Below, piece by piece: positions 1 to 8,684 of a stretch of 45,172 bases of DNA. This DNA is from Bacteriovoracaceae bacterium UBA4096 (lineage in GTDB: Bacteria; Bdellovibrionota; Bacteriovoracia; Bacteriovoracales; Bacteriovoracaceae). The stretch lies in contig DFXY01000037.1 in NCBI GenBank assembly GCA_002381945.1, forward strand, positions 1 through 45,172, given 5' to 3'. Position 1 is the stretch's first letter, and each line of letters begins with the position of its first letter. The notes under the pieces are model-generated. The model had not been told where the DNA came from, did not search any database, and saw only the letters and a list, made by a program, of their open reading frames with translations. A program made the position numbers and the translations under genes.

Positions 1-400
1 CCGTGCGAAGGGCCTCATCAATTTTCTTTAAGTGCGACAGCTTATGTTTGGCATCAATTTCTTTATCAAGTAAAGTGGGAATTTTAGGATAAGTTAATTT
101 TTCGAAGTTAAGGTTAAGTGACTTTCCTTCCCCTCCGATCCTTGCGCCTAAGAGTTTGGTAATTCTTAGAAGTTCTTCCCGATCGACTGAATTGGTATAA
201 CCGTAAAGGGCCTGTTCACCATGGATCAGGCGTATGCCAATGCCAAAGATAGTTCCTGATTGAATGTCTTCAGCTCTGGAATTTTTAAAGACCATGCCAT
301 CGTTGTGGGTTCGTTCAATAAATACGTCCACAAAGTCCGCTCCAAAAGCGAAGCCTTCATTGATAATGTCCTGAGCAATGTTGGATGATAGTAATTGCAT
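1..400 (-). CDS. tldD: TldD-like metalloprotease, N-terminal part (cut by window edge)
   Basis: The reading frame starts at ATG 400-398 and stays open to base 1, giving about 133 N-terminal residues. An AGGAG Shine-Dalgarno (SD) lies just upstream of the ATG. The translation carries the TldD/PmbA N-terminal signature: GADFVDVFIERTHND, then SGTIFGIGIRLIHGEQALYG, matching the strand pattern (exposed ADLY.E, G.GIR...G..G). In other bacteria TldD pairs with TldE/PmbA to cleave unfolded peptides and mature modified peptides. The zinc-binding HExxxH region lies C-terminal and is outside the window. PmbA is the alternative, but the FVDVFIERT and GIGIRLI forms fit TldD better. Partial only because of the window boundary. 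Confidence 0.82.
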   Translation of the reverse strand, partial: MQLLSSNIAQDIINEGFAFGADFVDVFIERTHNDGMVFKNSRAEDIQSGTIFGIGIRLIHGEQALYGYTNSVDREELLRITKLLGARIGGEGKSLNLNFEKLTYPKIPTLLDKEIDAKHKLSHLKKIDEALRT

Positions 401-481
401 AATTTCTCCTGAAGGAAGAAATTATATAAGACATTGCCAGGAATGACACTTCTGTTAAGGCCGTGTTCTTTAGTCTTCCAT

Positions 482-943
482 TCAACTAAACATCTTCTGC
501 TGACGACGCTTCATTTCTTCAGGAGGAACATCTTCAACATGACTTCCTAAGTTCCATCTGTGTCCGAATGGATCTTCGAGCGTTCCCATGCGGTCCCCCC
601 AGAATTCATCCTTTACTGCTTCAATTACTTTTGCTCCAGCTTGCTGGGCCCGTTTAAAAGTATCATCCACATTTTCAACATATAAGAGTAATGAGAAGCC
701 ACGATCAGCTTCACTGGGTGCAGTTGATCCCATATGGGGAAATTCGTCGGCCAACATCAAACGGGAGTCACCAATCTTTAATTCGCAGTGACCAATTTTC
801 CCTTCAGGGGCCTCCATTCGAAATAGCTCCTGAGCGCCAAAAGCTTCTTTATAAAAATCAATCGCTTTGGAAGCATCTTTTACAATCAAATAAGGAGTTA
901 AAGAGTGATAACCTTGAGGTACAGCTTTGACTTGGGTAGACAT
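482..943 (-). CDS. VOC (glyoxalase/bleomycin-resistance fold) protein
   Basis: 153-residue single-domain protein of the vicinal-oxygen-chelate superfamily. It shows the usual start (LTPYLIVKDASKAIDFYKEAFGA), a central ELKIGDSRLMLADE strand pair and the closing DPFGHRWNLGSHVEDV block with a candidate metal or substrate Glu/His set. It resembles the PhnB/YdcJ-like group rather than true glyoxalase I. The substrate cannot be told from sequence. A good SD (CAGGAGAATTCTT) precedes ATG 943. It is cytoplasmic, with no signal peptide. The gene stands alone between tldD and the divergent permease gene, and two more VOC genes occur at 32.3-33.4 kb. Confidence 0.88.
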   Translation of the reverse strand: MSTQVKAVPQGYHSLTPYLIVKDASKAIDFYKEAFGAQELFRMEAPEGKIGHCELKIGDSRLMLADEFPHMGSTAPSEADRGFSLLLYVENVDDTFKRAQQAGAKVIEAVKDEFWGDRMGTLEDPFGHRWNLGSHVEDVPPEEMKRRQQKMFS

Positions 944-1014
944 AAGAATTCTCCTGTTACTAAGAGTATAGGCCGCAACTTGACCAAGAAAATACTCAGT
1001 GTTTCCATATTCAA

Positions 1015-2046
1015 ATGGAAAGGGTCAAAATAACAAATGGCACTATTGTTGCTTTTATTACCTTCATTCTTCTGTTCGCAGCGGCCTATTTCACTCGTTA
1101 TATATTATTAGTTTCAATCATTGGCATCGGAATAGGCATTCTCCTTTCTCCCGTACTTAATAAACTTACAGGGAAGCTCCATCTTCCCAGATATCTTTCT
1201 GCATTATTGATATTGCTGCTGATAGCATTAATAGTTGGTGGAGTGCTGGTGAGCATTTATTATCTTGTGGCAGATCAGTTCAATACTTTGACAGAGAGAA
1301 GTCCTGAAATTTATAAATCATTATCTACCTGGTTTTCAAAAATCTTTGATCGCTATCCATGGCTTAAAGACCAGTTTCTGGATATCAATATAGGCCAAAC
1401 GGCACAAAGAAGTGTGATCAATGTCTTCAAAGGATTTCATCTTGGGGTGATCGCACTCGGAGCGGCAAGCTTTGCAATCATCTTAGGTCTTTATACTGCC
1501 ATTAATTCTCAGGAATACTTTGCATCGACCATAGAAGCCTTTCCTCCAAGTTATCGAGATAAGGCCCGTGAAGTCATGACAGAATGCGGACGAATACTCA
1601 GAGCATGGTTTCGTGCCCAATTAATTGATATGTTTATTATAGGTAGCTTAACGGCCTTTGGTTTATGGATAACCAAAGTGGATTACTGGGCAATTTTTGG
1701 ATTATTGACCGCTGTTATGGGTATTATACCTTATGTTGGGATAATTTTAGTTGTGACAACCGCAAGCCTTATAACCTTGGCCTCAGATCCTGGGCAAATT
1801 ATTTGGGTATTATTAGTTTTTGGAGTTACCCAACAGCTTGAAGGAAATGTGATCATTCCCTTAGTCATGAAAGGTCAAATTGAATTACCGGTTGTGCCCT
1901 TACTGGTGTTTATGCTTTTACTAGGAAGTTTCTTTGGAATTCTAGGAGTATTTATAGCACCTCCTGCATTTGCCATGTTAAGGGCACTCTACCTTATGAT
2001 TTATTTACCCTATATCAATAATCAGGAAGCTCCTACAATTGGATGA
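1015..2046 (+). CDS. AI-2E family transporter / PerM-type membrane permease
   Basis: 343 residues with about eight hydrophobic segments in the AI-2E exporter (PerM, YdiK, YhhT) arrangement: two N-terminal helices, a helix pair near residues 55-75, a soluble coiled stretch (about 78-135), then the core ending with the GIIPYVGIILVV and EGNVIIPLVMKGQIELPVVPLLVFMLLLG motifs typical of the family. Members export small molecules or ions; only some move autoinducer-2, so the substrate is unknown. No strong SD precedes ATG 1015. The last 25 bases overlap the convergent DUF2892 gene. Confidence 0.9.
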   Translation: MERVKITNGTIVAFITFILLFAAAYFTRYILLVSIIGIGIGILLSPVLNKLTGKLHLPRYLSALLILLLIALIVGGVLVSIYYLVADQFNTLTERSPEIYKSLSTWFSKIFDRYPWLKDQFLDINIGQTAQRSVINVFKGFHLGVIALGAASFAIILGLYTAINSQEYFASTIEAFPPSYRDKAREVMTECGRILRAWFRAQLIDMFIIGSLTAFGLWITKVDYWAIFGLLTAVMGIIPYVGIILVVTTASLITLASDPGQIIWVLLVFGVTQQLEGNVIIPLVMKGQIELPVVPLLVFMLLLGSFFGILGVFIAPPAFAMLRALYLMIYLPYINNQEAPTIG

Positions 2047-2294
2047 CCTGCTGCTCTTTCTGAAACACTTTGCACAGGGAAGTAGTCATTATCGCGGTCT
2101 CTAACTGCTTTTCTAGTGCTGATTCCTAATGCTGAATACAAAGGACACGTTCCAATCAGGCCTGTGCCCATAGGAATGATAAAACCCAGAAAGCTTTTAT
2201 TCTTAGGTCCCCAAAAGGCCAGGGAAGAAAGAAAAGCTCCTGCTGCAAATCGAAAGACTCTTTCATAGTCGTGAATATTCTTTTTCATAACCAC
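2022..2294 (-). CDS. DUF2892 / YgaP-like transmembrane domain protein
   Basis: 90 residues containing the short YgaP transmembrane signature: NIHDYERVFRFAAGAFL, then FLGFIIPMGTGLIGTCPLYSALGIST (the GLxGxCPLY-LGI motif). Two membrane helices are predicted around residues 14-30 and 35-58. In YgaP this segment anchors a rhodanese; here it stands alone, as in many proteobacteria. The upstream bases read GGAGTGGTTATG, so GTT or the second ATG (MKKNI) may be used. Its 3' end overlaps the convergent permease gene by 25 bases. The gene just upstream (stop at 2314) is on the same strand 19 bases away, so co-transcription is possible. Confidence 0.85.
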   Translation of the reverse strand: MVMKKNIHDYERVFRFAAGAFLSSLAFWGPKNKSFLGFIIPMGTGLIGTCPLYSALGISTRKAVRDRDNDYFPVQSVSERAAGHPIVGAS

Positions 2295-2313
2295 TCCTTT
2301 TCCCTAGAGTAGC

Positions 2314-3795
2314 TTATTTCATTCTTTCTGGGCCTGAAATATTCCCTAAGAAAACTTCATCCATTTTATCTTCTTTAACAACAATTCCATTCTGATACAG
2401 AAGAACTGGAGTAAAGGACTTTCCAGGAACTGCTTCCCAGGCAACATGATCAGGACTAATAGTTGATCTCCCCAGCATTCTATCCGTAGGCCAGACCACA
2501 TTATGGAAAACAACGTAGGCTATTTCAGAACAAACAATCAAGTTATCAGTTTCAACGTCAAAATTAAAATCATAATCCTTTCCAATTTGCATGAATGCCC
2601 GGATCAGATATTCCTTAGTTTGTTCCAACGACAGATCATTTGGCCTGATCGCGGCCAAGTCATCAATATCCAGAAAATGTTCCAAAGTATTAATTTGAAC
2701 TCCAGGACGTAGAGCTTCAACAATATGATGACCTGAACGAATTTTTTCCTGATGAGGAATAATGGCGGGATGATCCCAAATGCCAAGTTCCTTTAACTCC
2801 TCTTCTGTTCCAACCCAAATCGCTACATGTCCATAATAACCTGGGATGAAAGAATCGGTTAGGCGAAATGGTGTTTTCTCCAACAAGACATCAAGGGGCT
2901 TAAGCTTTGAAGCAATTTGATGTCTTTGCTTCTCATTAAATTTCCGCATATAACCATCACGAGATTTAAAAATCCCCATGGTATTACCGAAAAGTTTGCT
3001 CGTCTGAAAAGTTGAAGCTCTCGCGGTAAATCTCAGCTCTCCAGTTACTCTTTGAATTAAATGAGTTAAAGTTCCTATTTCAAATGATCCCACATCTTTC
3101 AAATGATCCACAACAGGACTCGTCGCAATCAATTGATTAAGGTAACCATCATAAGAAGAAATAATAATATCCTCTTTAATTATTATATTATTGAATTTTT
3201 CAAAGATTTTAATTCCCTTAAGCAAAAGTTTTCTTTGGGCAATGTTAAAGAAGTTGGCAGCAATTTCATCAAATTGACGATCGCGACCAGGAAAATCCCG
3301 GTTAAGCAGGTATCTAACCTTTGTATGCATGTAATACGGGGCCACAAGTGCCAGATAATTATCAAATAGCATAAGCCCATAAATCGTGGCCTGATTGATT
3401 GCGCGGATTTTATTTCTTCCCTCTACTTCATTCGGATTTATATAATGCGTTTTTAAACCTAATACATTTCTACGAATGCCTGTTTTCACATCTGTTCTGA
3501 TAACAATTCGATCTGTAAGACGTACTTCTTTTTGAATTAGTTCAATTTCCTGGAGCAGTTTTTCTCGATGAGCAATGTACATCGAGCTAAAGTTATAGAT
3601 ATTTACCAGATCGTTGTGGGTCAAGTTATCAGTATTATTAAACTTTGAGGAATGGGCCTGATAAAAATCAATTCCCTGATGTCGTAATGTGAGGGACTCA
3701 TCAATATTATTCAGAAACTCATTGTCTGCTTCTAAAGCAAAAGCAGGCAGGGTTAAGAATAAGAATAAAGATATGAACGAAATAAAAGTTTTCAT
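2314..3795 (-). CDS. Exported YiiX/YebB-like permuted NlpC/P60 cysteine peptidase
   Basis: About 493 residues. A signal peptide (MKTFISFISLFLFLTLPAFA) is followed by about 280 mostly helical residues I cannot assign. The C-terminal region has the circularly permuted papain-like order of the YiiX/YaeF group: GYYGHVAIWVG supplies the His, HHIVEALRPGVQ the acidic strand, AAIRPN follows, and NLIVCSEIAYVVF supplies the nucleophile Cys. The family acts on amide or lipid-like bonds at the envelope; the substrate here is unknown. The start at 3795 is chosen because the upstream gene's TAA shares its last base with this ATG (TAATG), a coupling arrangement, and because the signal peptide begins there. 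An ATG at 3807 would add four residues. Confidence 0.85.
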   Translation of the reverse strand: MKTFISFISLFLFLTLPAFALEADNEFLNNIDESLTLRHQGIDFYQAHSSKFNNTDNLTHNDLVNIYNFSSMYIAHREKLLQEIELIQKEVRLTDRIVIRTDVKTGIRRNVLGLKTHYINPNEVEGRNKIRAINQATIYGLMLFDNYLALVAPYYMHTKVRYLLNRDFPGRDRQFDEIAANFFNIAQRKLLLKGIKIFEKFNNIIIKEDIIISSYDGYLNQLIATSPVVDHLKDVGSFEIGTLTHLIQRVTGELRFTARASTFQTSKLFGNTMGIFKSRDGYMRKFNEKQRHQIASKLKPLDVLLEKTPFRLTDSFIPGYYGHVAIWVGTEEELKELGIWDHPAIIPHQEKIRSGHHIVEALRPGVQINTLEHFLDIDDLAAIRPNDLSLEQTKEYLIRAFMQIGKDYDFNFDVETDNLIVCSEIAYVVFHNVVWPTDRMLGRSTISPDHVAWEAVPGKSFTPVLLYQNGIVVKEDKMDEVFLGNISGPERMK

Positions 3796-4790
3796 TATAG
3801 AATCCATCCGATTTTATATTGTCTCAATGTATCCCAAGGATTAAAAATATAATCACGTAGTTGTTTCTTATAAATTATTCCTCTAACAGGTAAAGAATAT
3901 TTAGCCTTAACATTTTCAAGTTTTTCTTTATCTAGAGGACATGTGAATGAATGCTCGGGATATTTCTGTTCGAGCTCAGACAGAGCTTTTTTAACACCCT
4001 TAAGACCATCTTTTGTAATAAGGGCCGGACAATTTATCCCTTCATCAAAACCATCATCAATGTAATCTCTAAAATCGATCTGCTTCTTTTGAATCCATTG
4101 GTTACTTTCACATGTAATATAAGGTCCTAGGTTTTCACCCAATAAATCTTCATTTTTTTGTAATAGATGATTCCAAAATCTCATCCCTTGAAAATTTGCA
4201 ACAAGATCTGAGAAAGTATAAACACCTGTCGCCATTCTGTTACCACCCAAGTGCAATCTTTCATTGGCATTACCAATGAGTAAGACGCGCTTTAAGCTAT
4301 AACCTTTCTCGTAAAATCTTTTGAAATAGTGATATCCCTGGCCAAACATATGCTCAAACTTGTCCGAACCAATATACATGCCATTGAAGTTCATGGTCGT
4401 TCCCATACCAATACCATCTTTATCAGCAGCTGGGCGGGCAAGAAGATAACCATCAAAGATCGTGTGGTCACGAAAGATAGAATCTTTTCTCTCTATCGTA
4501 TGGCGGGGAACTTCTGGTGACTGGACAATAAAATTAATAAACTTTCCGTCATTTAGAATAATATTGTAATCTTTTCGGATTTCAGTGTAGAGGCGTTTTT
4601 CATCGCAAGTGGAATCTGCGTTCGCTCGTTGAACAGCCTCAAGTATCATTTCATTTGCTTTTCGATTGATGACAGATGCCGAATCTTCCAAAGGTTCATA
4701 ACGGCGGGTAAATGAATCTATTTCACTGGCATAAGAAATATTCCCTAAAAGTGAAACTATACCAAGAGATATAAGAATAGACCGTTTCAT
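3795..4790 (-). CDS. Exported protein of unknown function, coupled to the YiiX-like peptidase
   Basis: 331 residues with a signal peptide (MKRSILISLGIVSLLGNISYAS). Conserved-looking blocks are GSDKFEHMFGQGYHYF (about residues 140-155) and GVYTFSDLVANFQGMRFW (about 188-205). I recall this 'DK.EH..G.GY' plus 'SDL.AN..G..FW' pair in other exported deltaproteobacterial proteins but cannot give a family name. The His and acidic residues in the first block could be a metal or catalytic site, which is inference. The SD TGGAGC precedes ATG 4790. Its stop overlaps the start of the following peptidase gene by one base, so the two are made together and probably act on the same envelope target. Confidence 0.82.
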   Translation of the reverse strand: MKRSILISLGIVSLLGNISYASEIDSFTRRYEPLEDSASVINRKANEMILEAVQRANADSTCDEKRLYTEIRKDYNIILNDGKFINFIVQSPEVPRHTIERKDSIFRDHTIFDGYLLARPAADKDGIGMGTTMNFNGMYIGSDKFEHMFGQGYHYFKRFYEKGYSLKRVLLIGNANERLHLGGNRMATGVYTFSDLVANFQGMRFWNHLLQKNEDLLGENLGPYITCESNQWIQKKQIDFRDYIDDGFDEGINCPALITKDGLKGVKKALSELEQKYPEHSFTCPLDKEKLENVKAKYSLPVRGIIYKKQLRDYIFNPWDTLRQYKIGWIL

Positions 4791-4875
4791 TGGAGCTCCA
4801 TAAATGAGGTGTTACCCTACATTTATAGCTCCAATGAGCATTTTTCAGTGGAAGTCGGCCTTTTTTACAGACTGG

Positions 4876-4892
4876 TGTCTAAGTTTTAGACA
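4876..4892. promoter_or_regulatory. 17-base palindrome TGTCTAA-N3-TTAGACA
   Basis: Perfect 7-base arms around GTT. It lies 84 bases upstream of the exported-protein gene starting at 4790 (minus strand) and one base past the stop of the SulP gene. No U-run follows on either strand, so a terminator is unlikely. A site with the same half-site and spacing occurs at 13451-13467 upstream of another exported-protein gene. Candidate operator; the binding protein is unknown. Confidence 0.4.
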
Positions 4893-4893
4893 T

Positions 4894-6417
4894 TTATTCA
4901 GTCACCACAGTGTATTCCGGATCCTCATATAGATTAACCTCTACCATTGAACCCGCTTTACCGAGAAGCTTGATACAGTCTGAACTCAAGTGTTTAAGGC
5001 ATACTCTTTTACCAAGTTTGGAATATCTTTCTGTCAGGACATTCAATGCTTCTATCGCACTGTGATCTACGACTCTGGATTCTTTGAAATCTACGATGAT
5101 GTCTTTGGGATCATTCTGGGGATCAAATTTTTCCTGAAAAGCTCCAATGGAACCAAAAAAGAGTGGTCCAAAAATTTCATAGTGCTTCACCCCTTTATCA
5201 TCTAAAAACTTCCTCGCCCGAATTCTAAGAGCATTATCCCAGGCAAAGACCAAAGCCGCAATAATCACGCCAACGGCAACTGCAATGGCGAGATCAAAGA
5301 CAACAGTTAAAGCAGTGACAAGTACAATAATCAGAGCATCACTTTTTGGAATCTTATTCATAATTCTGAAACTGGCCCATTCAAATGTACCAATGGCGAC
5401 CATGAACATCAGGCCCACTAAAGCACCCATAGGAACTTTTTCGATTAAACTTGAACCGAACAGGATAAAAGATAAAAGTCCTGTTCCTGCAACGATACCG
5501 GACAACCTTGAGCGTCCACCAGAACTCACGTTAATCATGGATTGACCGATCATTGCACAGCCTCCCATACCTCCAAAAAAACCTGTCACGACATTGGCAG
5601 CTCCTTGAGCTACACATTCATGATTTCCTTTTCCTCTGGTTTCGGTAATTTCATCAATCAATGTCAGTGTTAAGAGGGATTCCAAAAGTCCAATACCTGC
5701 CAGTATTAATGAATAAGGTAAAATGATCTTAAAGGTTTCAAAATTAAACGGAACTTGAGGAAAAGCAAACGAAGGAAAGCCACCTTTAATTGAGGCCATA
5801 TCTCCAACTGATTTTGTATCAAGGTTCATGAAGATTACGATACCAGAGACAATAAGAAGCGCTGCCAGAGAAGAAGGAATGGTCTTAGTTAATTTTGGTA
5901 AGAAATAGATTATGAGCATGGTAAGCAAAACCAGCCCCAGCATAATTACCATGGGAAATCCCGACAGCCACTCAGTTGCTCCGCCAATAGTTACCACCTT
6001 GAATTGAGCAAACTGCGCCATGAATATAACAATGGCAAGACCATTTACAAAGCCATATATAACAGGTTGAGGTACAAGCCTTATAAATTTTCCTAATTTA
6101 AATACACCGACCAAGATTTGAATGAGCCCCATTAATACGACAGCAGCAAATAAATAATCAATCCCATGCTCTTTGACTAAAGAAACCATAACGACTGCTA
6201 AGGCACCTGTGGCGCCTGAGATCATACCCGGACGGCCACCGAAGATTGAAGTGATGAGACAAACCATGAAAGCGGCATAAAGCCCCACCAAGGGAGGAAC
6301 ATTTGCAATTAAAGCAAAGGCAACAGCTTCGGGTACCAACGCTAGGGCAACTGTTAATCCAGAGAGAATTTCAGTTTTATAATTAATACTCTTGAATTGC
6401 TTAATATCAAAGATCAT
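4894..6417 (-). CDS. SulP family anion permease with C-terminal STAS domain
   Basis: 507 residues. The N-terminal SulP core starts with INYKTEILSGLTVALALVPEAVAFA (the SLC26/SulP signature), followed by GRPGMISGATGALAVVMV and about 12-14 membrane segments to about residue 390. The STAS domain follows (about 400-500) with DIIVDFKESRVVDHSAIEAL, the usual phospho-acceptor-like Ser/His-Ser position. SulP proteins move sulfate, bicarbonate or other anions, often with Na+ or H+. The NHECVAQGAANVVTGFFGGMGGCAMIGQSMINV block is typical of the BicA/YbaR-type branch, so bicarbonate is possible. AAGGAAGCCT before ATG 6417 is a good SD. Stands alone. Confidence 0.92.
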   Translation of the reverse strand: MIFDIKQFKSINYKTEILSGLTVALALVPEAVAFALIANVPPLVGLYAAFMVCLITSIFGGRPGMISGATGALAVVMVSLVKEHGIDYLFAAVVLMGLIQILVGVFKLGKFIRLVPQPVIYGFVNGLAIVIFMAQFAQFKVVTIGGATEWLSGFPMVIMLGLVLLTMLIIYFLPKLTKTIPSSLAALLIVSGIVIFMNLDTKSVGDMASIKGGFPSFAFPQVPFNFETFKIILPYSLILAGIGLLESLLTLTLIDEITETRGKGNHECVAQGAANVVTGFFGGMGGCAMIGQSMINVSSGGRSRLSGIVAGTGLLSFILFGSSLIEKVPMGALVGLMFMVAIGTFEWASFRIMNKIPKSDALIIVLVTALTVVFDLAIAVAVGVIIAALVFAWDNALRIRARKFLDDKGVKHYEIFGPLFFGSIGAFQEKFDPQNDPKDIIVDFKESRVVDHSAIEALNVLTERYSKLGKRVCLKHLSSDCIKLLGKAGSMVEVNLYEDPEYTVVTE

Positions 6418-6571
6418 AGGCTTCCTTAAAGGATGTCATAAATTGAAGAGAGAATAAAAGTGAATGAGGGGAAGTTAAGGCGGTGAGAACTCAGAAAAAT
6501 AAAACAAAAATCACTCCAATGCTAAAAGAATAAAATTAAAATAGTTTGAGGTCTTTTGCAACCACTATTCC

Positions 6572-7390
6572 TTATCTTGCCAATTTCAATATACGGTAAG
6601 CTCCTTGAAGAACAATCCCTGTCACAACAATGCCAATGATTAAATCAGGGTATCGGGATGCTGTGAGAAACACTGCAACTCCCGCTAGAACAACCCCAAT
6701 ATTGGCCATCACATCAGTGGATGAGCATATGTAACTCGCACGCATATGGACATCTCCCTTCTTGTGTTTTGACAGCAGGATCAGGCAATATACATTGGCG
6801 GCAAGTGCAAGTAAGGAAATGAGAATCATGTACCTAGGTTCGGGGTCACTTCCAAAAATAAATCTTCTGATGGTTTCAGCGATAATTCCAAACCCTAGAA
6901 TCATTTGAAAGAATCCATTCATTTGAGCTGATTTCTTTTTCTCCCTAATAGTTTTTCCAACAGCGTATAAACTGATTCCATACACGCCAGTATCGGCCAG
7001 CATATCCAAAGAATCTGAAATGAGACCCATTGATTCGGCCATAATACCGGTCACAAGTTCAATGAAGAACATTCCTCCATTAATCGCTATAAGTAGTTTT
7101 AAAATCTTTGCTTCTGCTTTTGGATCGGAGGCAGAATTCAGCATAGAATCAGAATTTTCAACTTCGAATGAAGAACTGATCCTGGCCCCATAGTTCAAAG
7201 TAACTAAAGCTTCCAGCAGATCATTATTCGATCCTTCGTGAAGAATGGATAGTTCCCTGGCAGGTATATTGAAATCCAGACTTTTGATACAGTTAAACTC
7301 GGCCAGTTTGATTCGAATAATTTGCTCTTCAGATGGGCAATCCATTCTGGGAATTGAAAAAATTGTTTTAGTCAAAAGAGATACCTTCAT
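6572..7390 (-). CDS. HMA-like domain fused to CDF cation-efflux transporter
   Basis: About 272 residues. Residues 1-70 look like a heavy-metal-associated ferredoxin fold (TIFSIPRMDCPSEEQIIRIKL), but CxxC is replaced by DCPSEE, with one Cys. Residues about 90-272 form a cation diffusion facilitator core with six helices: ELVTGIMAESMGLISDSLDMLADTGVYG holds the metal-site SDSxDMxxD pattern, and HMRASYICSSTDVMANIGV the second His/Asp site. The usual cytoplasmic C-terminal domain is missing; the HMA-like part may replace it. Likely exports Zn2+, Co2+ or similar ions. ATG 7390 is chosen; a TTG at 7408 would add six residues, and neither has a clear SD. Divergent from the kinase at 7530. Confidence 0.86.
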   Translation of the reverse strand: MKVSLLTKTIFSIPRMDCPSEEQIIRIKLAEFNCIKSLDFNIPARELSILHEGSNNDLLEALVTLNYGARISSSFEVENSDSMLNSASDPKAEAKILKLLIAINGGMFFIELVTGIMAESMGLISDSLDMLADTGVYGISLYAVGKTIREKKKSAQMNGFFQMILGFGIIAETIRRFIFGSDPEPRYMILISLLALAANVYCLILLSKHKKGDVHMRASYICSSTDVMANIGVVLAGVAVFLTASRYPDLIIGIVVTGIVLQGAYRILKLAR

Positions 7391-7430
7391 GGTTAAAGAG
7401 AATAACAAAGTTAGGGGTAAAACTCGAGAG

Positions 7431-7449
7431 ACTGAGTCAAGAACTCAGT
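7431..7449. promoter_or_regulatory. Palindrome ACTGAGT-N5-ACTCAGT between divergent genes
   Basis: Perfect 7-base arms around CAAGA in the 120-base gap between the metal-transporter gene (minus) and the histidine kinase gene (plus). The position, 41 bases upstream of the transporter ATG, suits an operator. No metal-responsive regulator is nearby to pair it with, so this stays a candidate. Confidence 0.35.
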
Positions 7450-7529
7450 TATCAGGTTTCTCTTTTAAAATCTCTTAATTCTGTTAGTTTGAAGTAGAAT
7501 ATTAACTCTCAAAACATCCGGGAAATTTC

Positions 7530-8648
7530 ATGGATCCCCTTTATTCTGATGTTGAACATCAGCTAAAACAAAGCCGAGAAAGTCTGGAATTTGCACTGCA
7601 ATCAGGTCGCATGGGGACATGGGATATTAATTTAGAAACCAGAACCGTTCAATGTTCCAAAGAAATGCTGGAACTCTGGGGAGTGAGTGCTGATGAATTT
7701 AACGGTCAACGTTCAGTTCTACAAAGTAAGGTCCATCCTGACGATGTACAAATGATGAATGCCGCTATTGATGCTGCCATTCATAGTGATCAGATCTACG
7801 AATTAGAATATAGAATTCTTCCCTCTCCAGGTGTCCAAAAATGGGTAATGTCGCGGGGACGTTGTACATTCGCCCCCCACTCACCCATGGCCGTCCGTTT
7901 TGCAGGAGTGGTTTTTGATATTACGGAAAAGAAAGCAAAAGAAGAAGCTTTGGAAGCCGCCATTAATTCACGTGATCAATTTTACATGATAGCAGGTCAT
8001 GAACTTAAGACTCCACTCACCTGCTTGCAGCTTCAAATGCAAGTTATAGAATTTGAACTTAAACAAAATTTCCCTCATGCATTTACAGCAGGAAAAATAA
8101 GTTCCGGGCTCAGAAAACAGCAGGAGCATCTTTTAAGAATTAATCGCATTATAGATAATATACTGGATGAATCTAAGATCTCTGAAGGCCGTTTAAATAT
8201 TCAAGTAGAATCATTTAATTTATGTGAGTTGGCGAGTGACGTCATTGATCGCTTTAAAGTAATTGCTGAATCTTCAGGAGTTGAAGTGCAGTTTCACTGC
8301 ACGCAAACAGTTCCAGGAAAATGGGATAGTTTTCGAATTGAACAAGTTCTTTTAAATCTGCTTATAAATGCCATCCGGTATGGAAAGAATAAACCTATCT
8401 ACGTTGAAGTTTCTAAAGATGAAGATAACGCTATTTTGGTTGTACGGGATCAGGGTATGGGCATTAGTCCAGAAGATCAACCAAGGGTTTTTGAGCGTTT
8501 TGAACGGGTCATTTCAGGAAACGAAGTTAGTGGTATAGGATTAGGACTCTTCATTTCTAACAACATTGTACAGGCCCATAAAGGAAAAATTTTACTAAAG
8601 AGTAAAGTTGGTGAAGGTTCGGAATTTAAAGTAATTCTTCCTTTATAA
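7530..8648 (+). CDS. PAS-domain sensor histidine kinase (soluble, orphan)
   Basis: 372 residues without membrane segments. A PAS_3-type domain spans about 15-132 and ends with the usual DITEKK exit helix. HisKA has the H-box AGHELKTPLT, phospho-acceptor H157. HATPase_c has N-box NLLINAIRYG, G1 VRDQGMGIS, F-box ERFERV and G2 GIGLGLFIS. It should autophosphorylate in response to a cytoplasmic signal and pass phosphate to a response regulator, but none is adjacent. The linker EAINSRDQF before the H-box is nearly the same as in the kinases at 24460 and 26286, so the three are recent relatives. The SD before ATG 7530 is weak. Confidence 0.93.
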   Translation: MDPLYSDVEHQLKQSRESLEFALQSGRMGTWDINLETRTVQCSKEMLELWGVSADEFNGQRSVLQSKVHPDDVQMMNAAIDAAIHSDQIYELEYRILPSPGVQKWVMSRGRCTFAPHSPMAVRFAGVVFDITEKKAKEEALEAAINSRDQFYMIAGHELKTPLTCLQLQMQVIEFELKQNFPHAFTAGKISSGLRKQQEHLLRINRIIDNILDESKISEGRLNIQVESFNLCELASDVIDRFKVIAESSGVEVQFHCTQTVPGKWDSFRIEQVLLNLLINAIRYGKNKPIYVEVSKDEDNAILVVRDQGMGISPEDQPRVFERFERVISGNEVSGIGLGLFISNNIVQAHKGKILLKSKVGEGSEFKVILPL

Positions 8649-8649
8649 A

Positions 8650-8674
8650 GAAAAAGACCCACGCAAGTGGGCCT
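8650..8674 (-). terminator. Rho-independent terminator after the transglutaminase-like gene
   Basis: On the minus strand the sequence reads AAGGCCCAC-TTGC-GTGGGTCTT followed by TTTC: a GC-rich stem of about nine pairs with one mismatch, a four-base loop and a T-run. It lies 10-35 bases past the stop of the minus-strand gene ending at 8685 and two bases past the kinase stop on the plus strand, so it may serve both convergent genes. Confidence 0.75.
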
Positions 8675-8684
8675 TCCATTTCAA

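Noticed and set aside
4876..4892. Hairpin read as the terminator of the SulP gene
   Set aside because: Stem is AT-mixed and no T-run follows on the minus strand; the shared half-site with 13451-13467 favours an operator.
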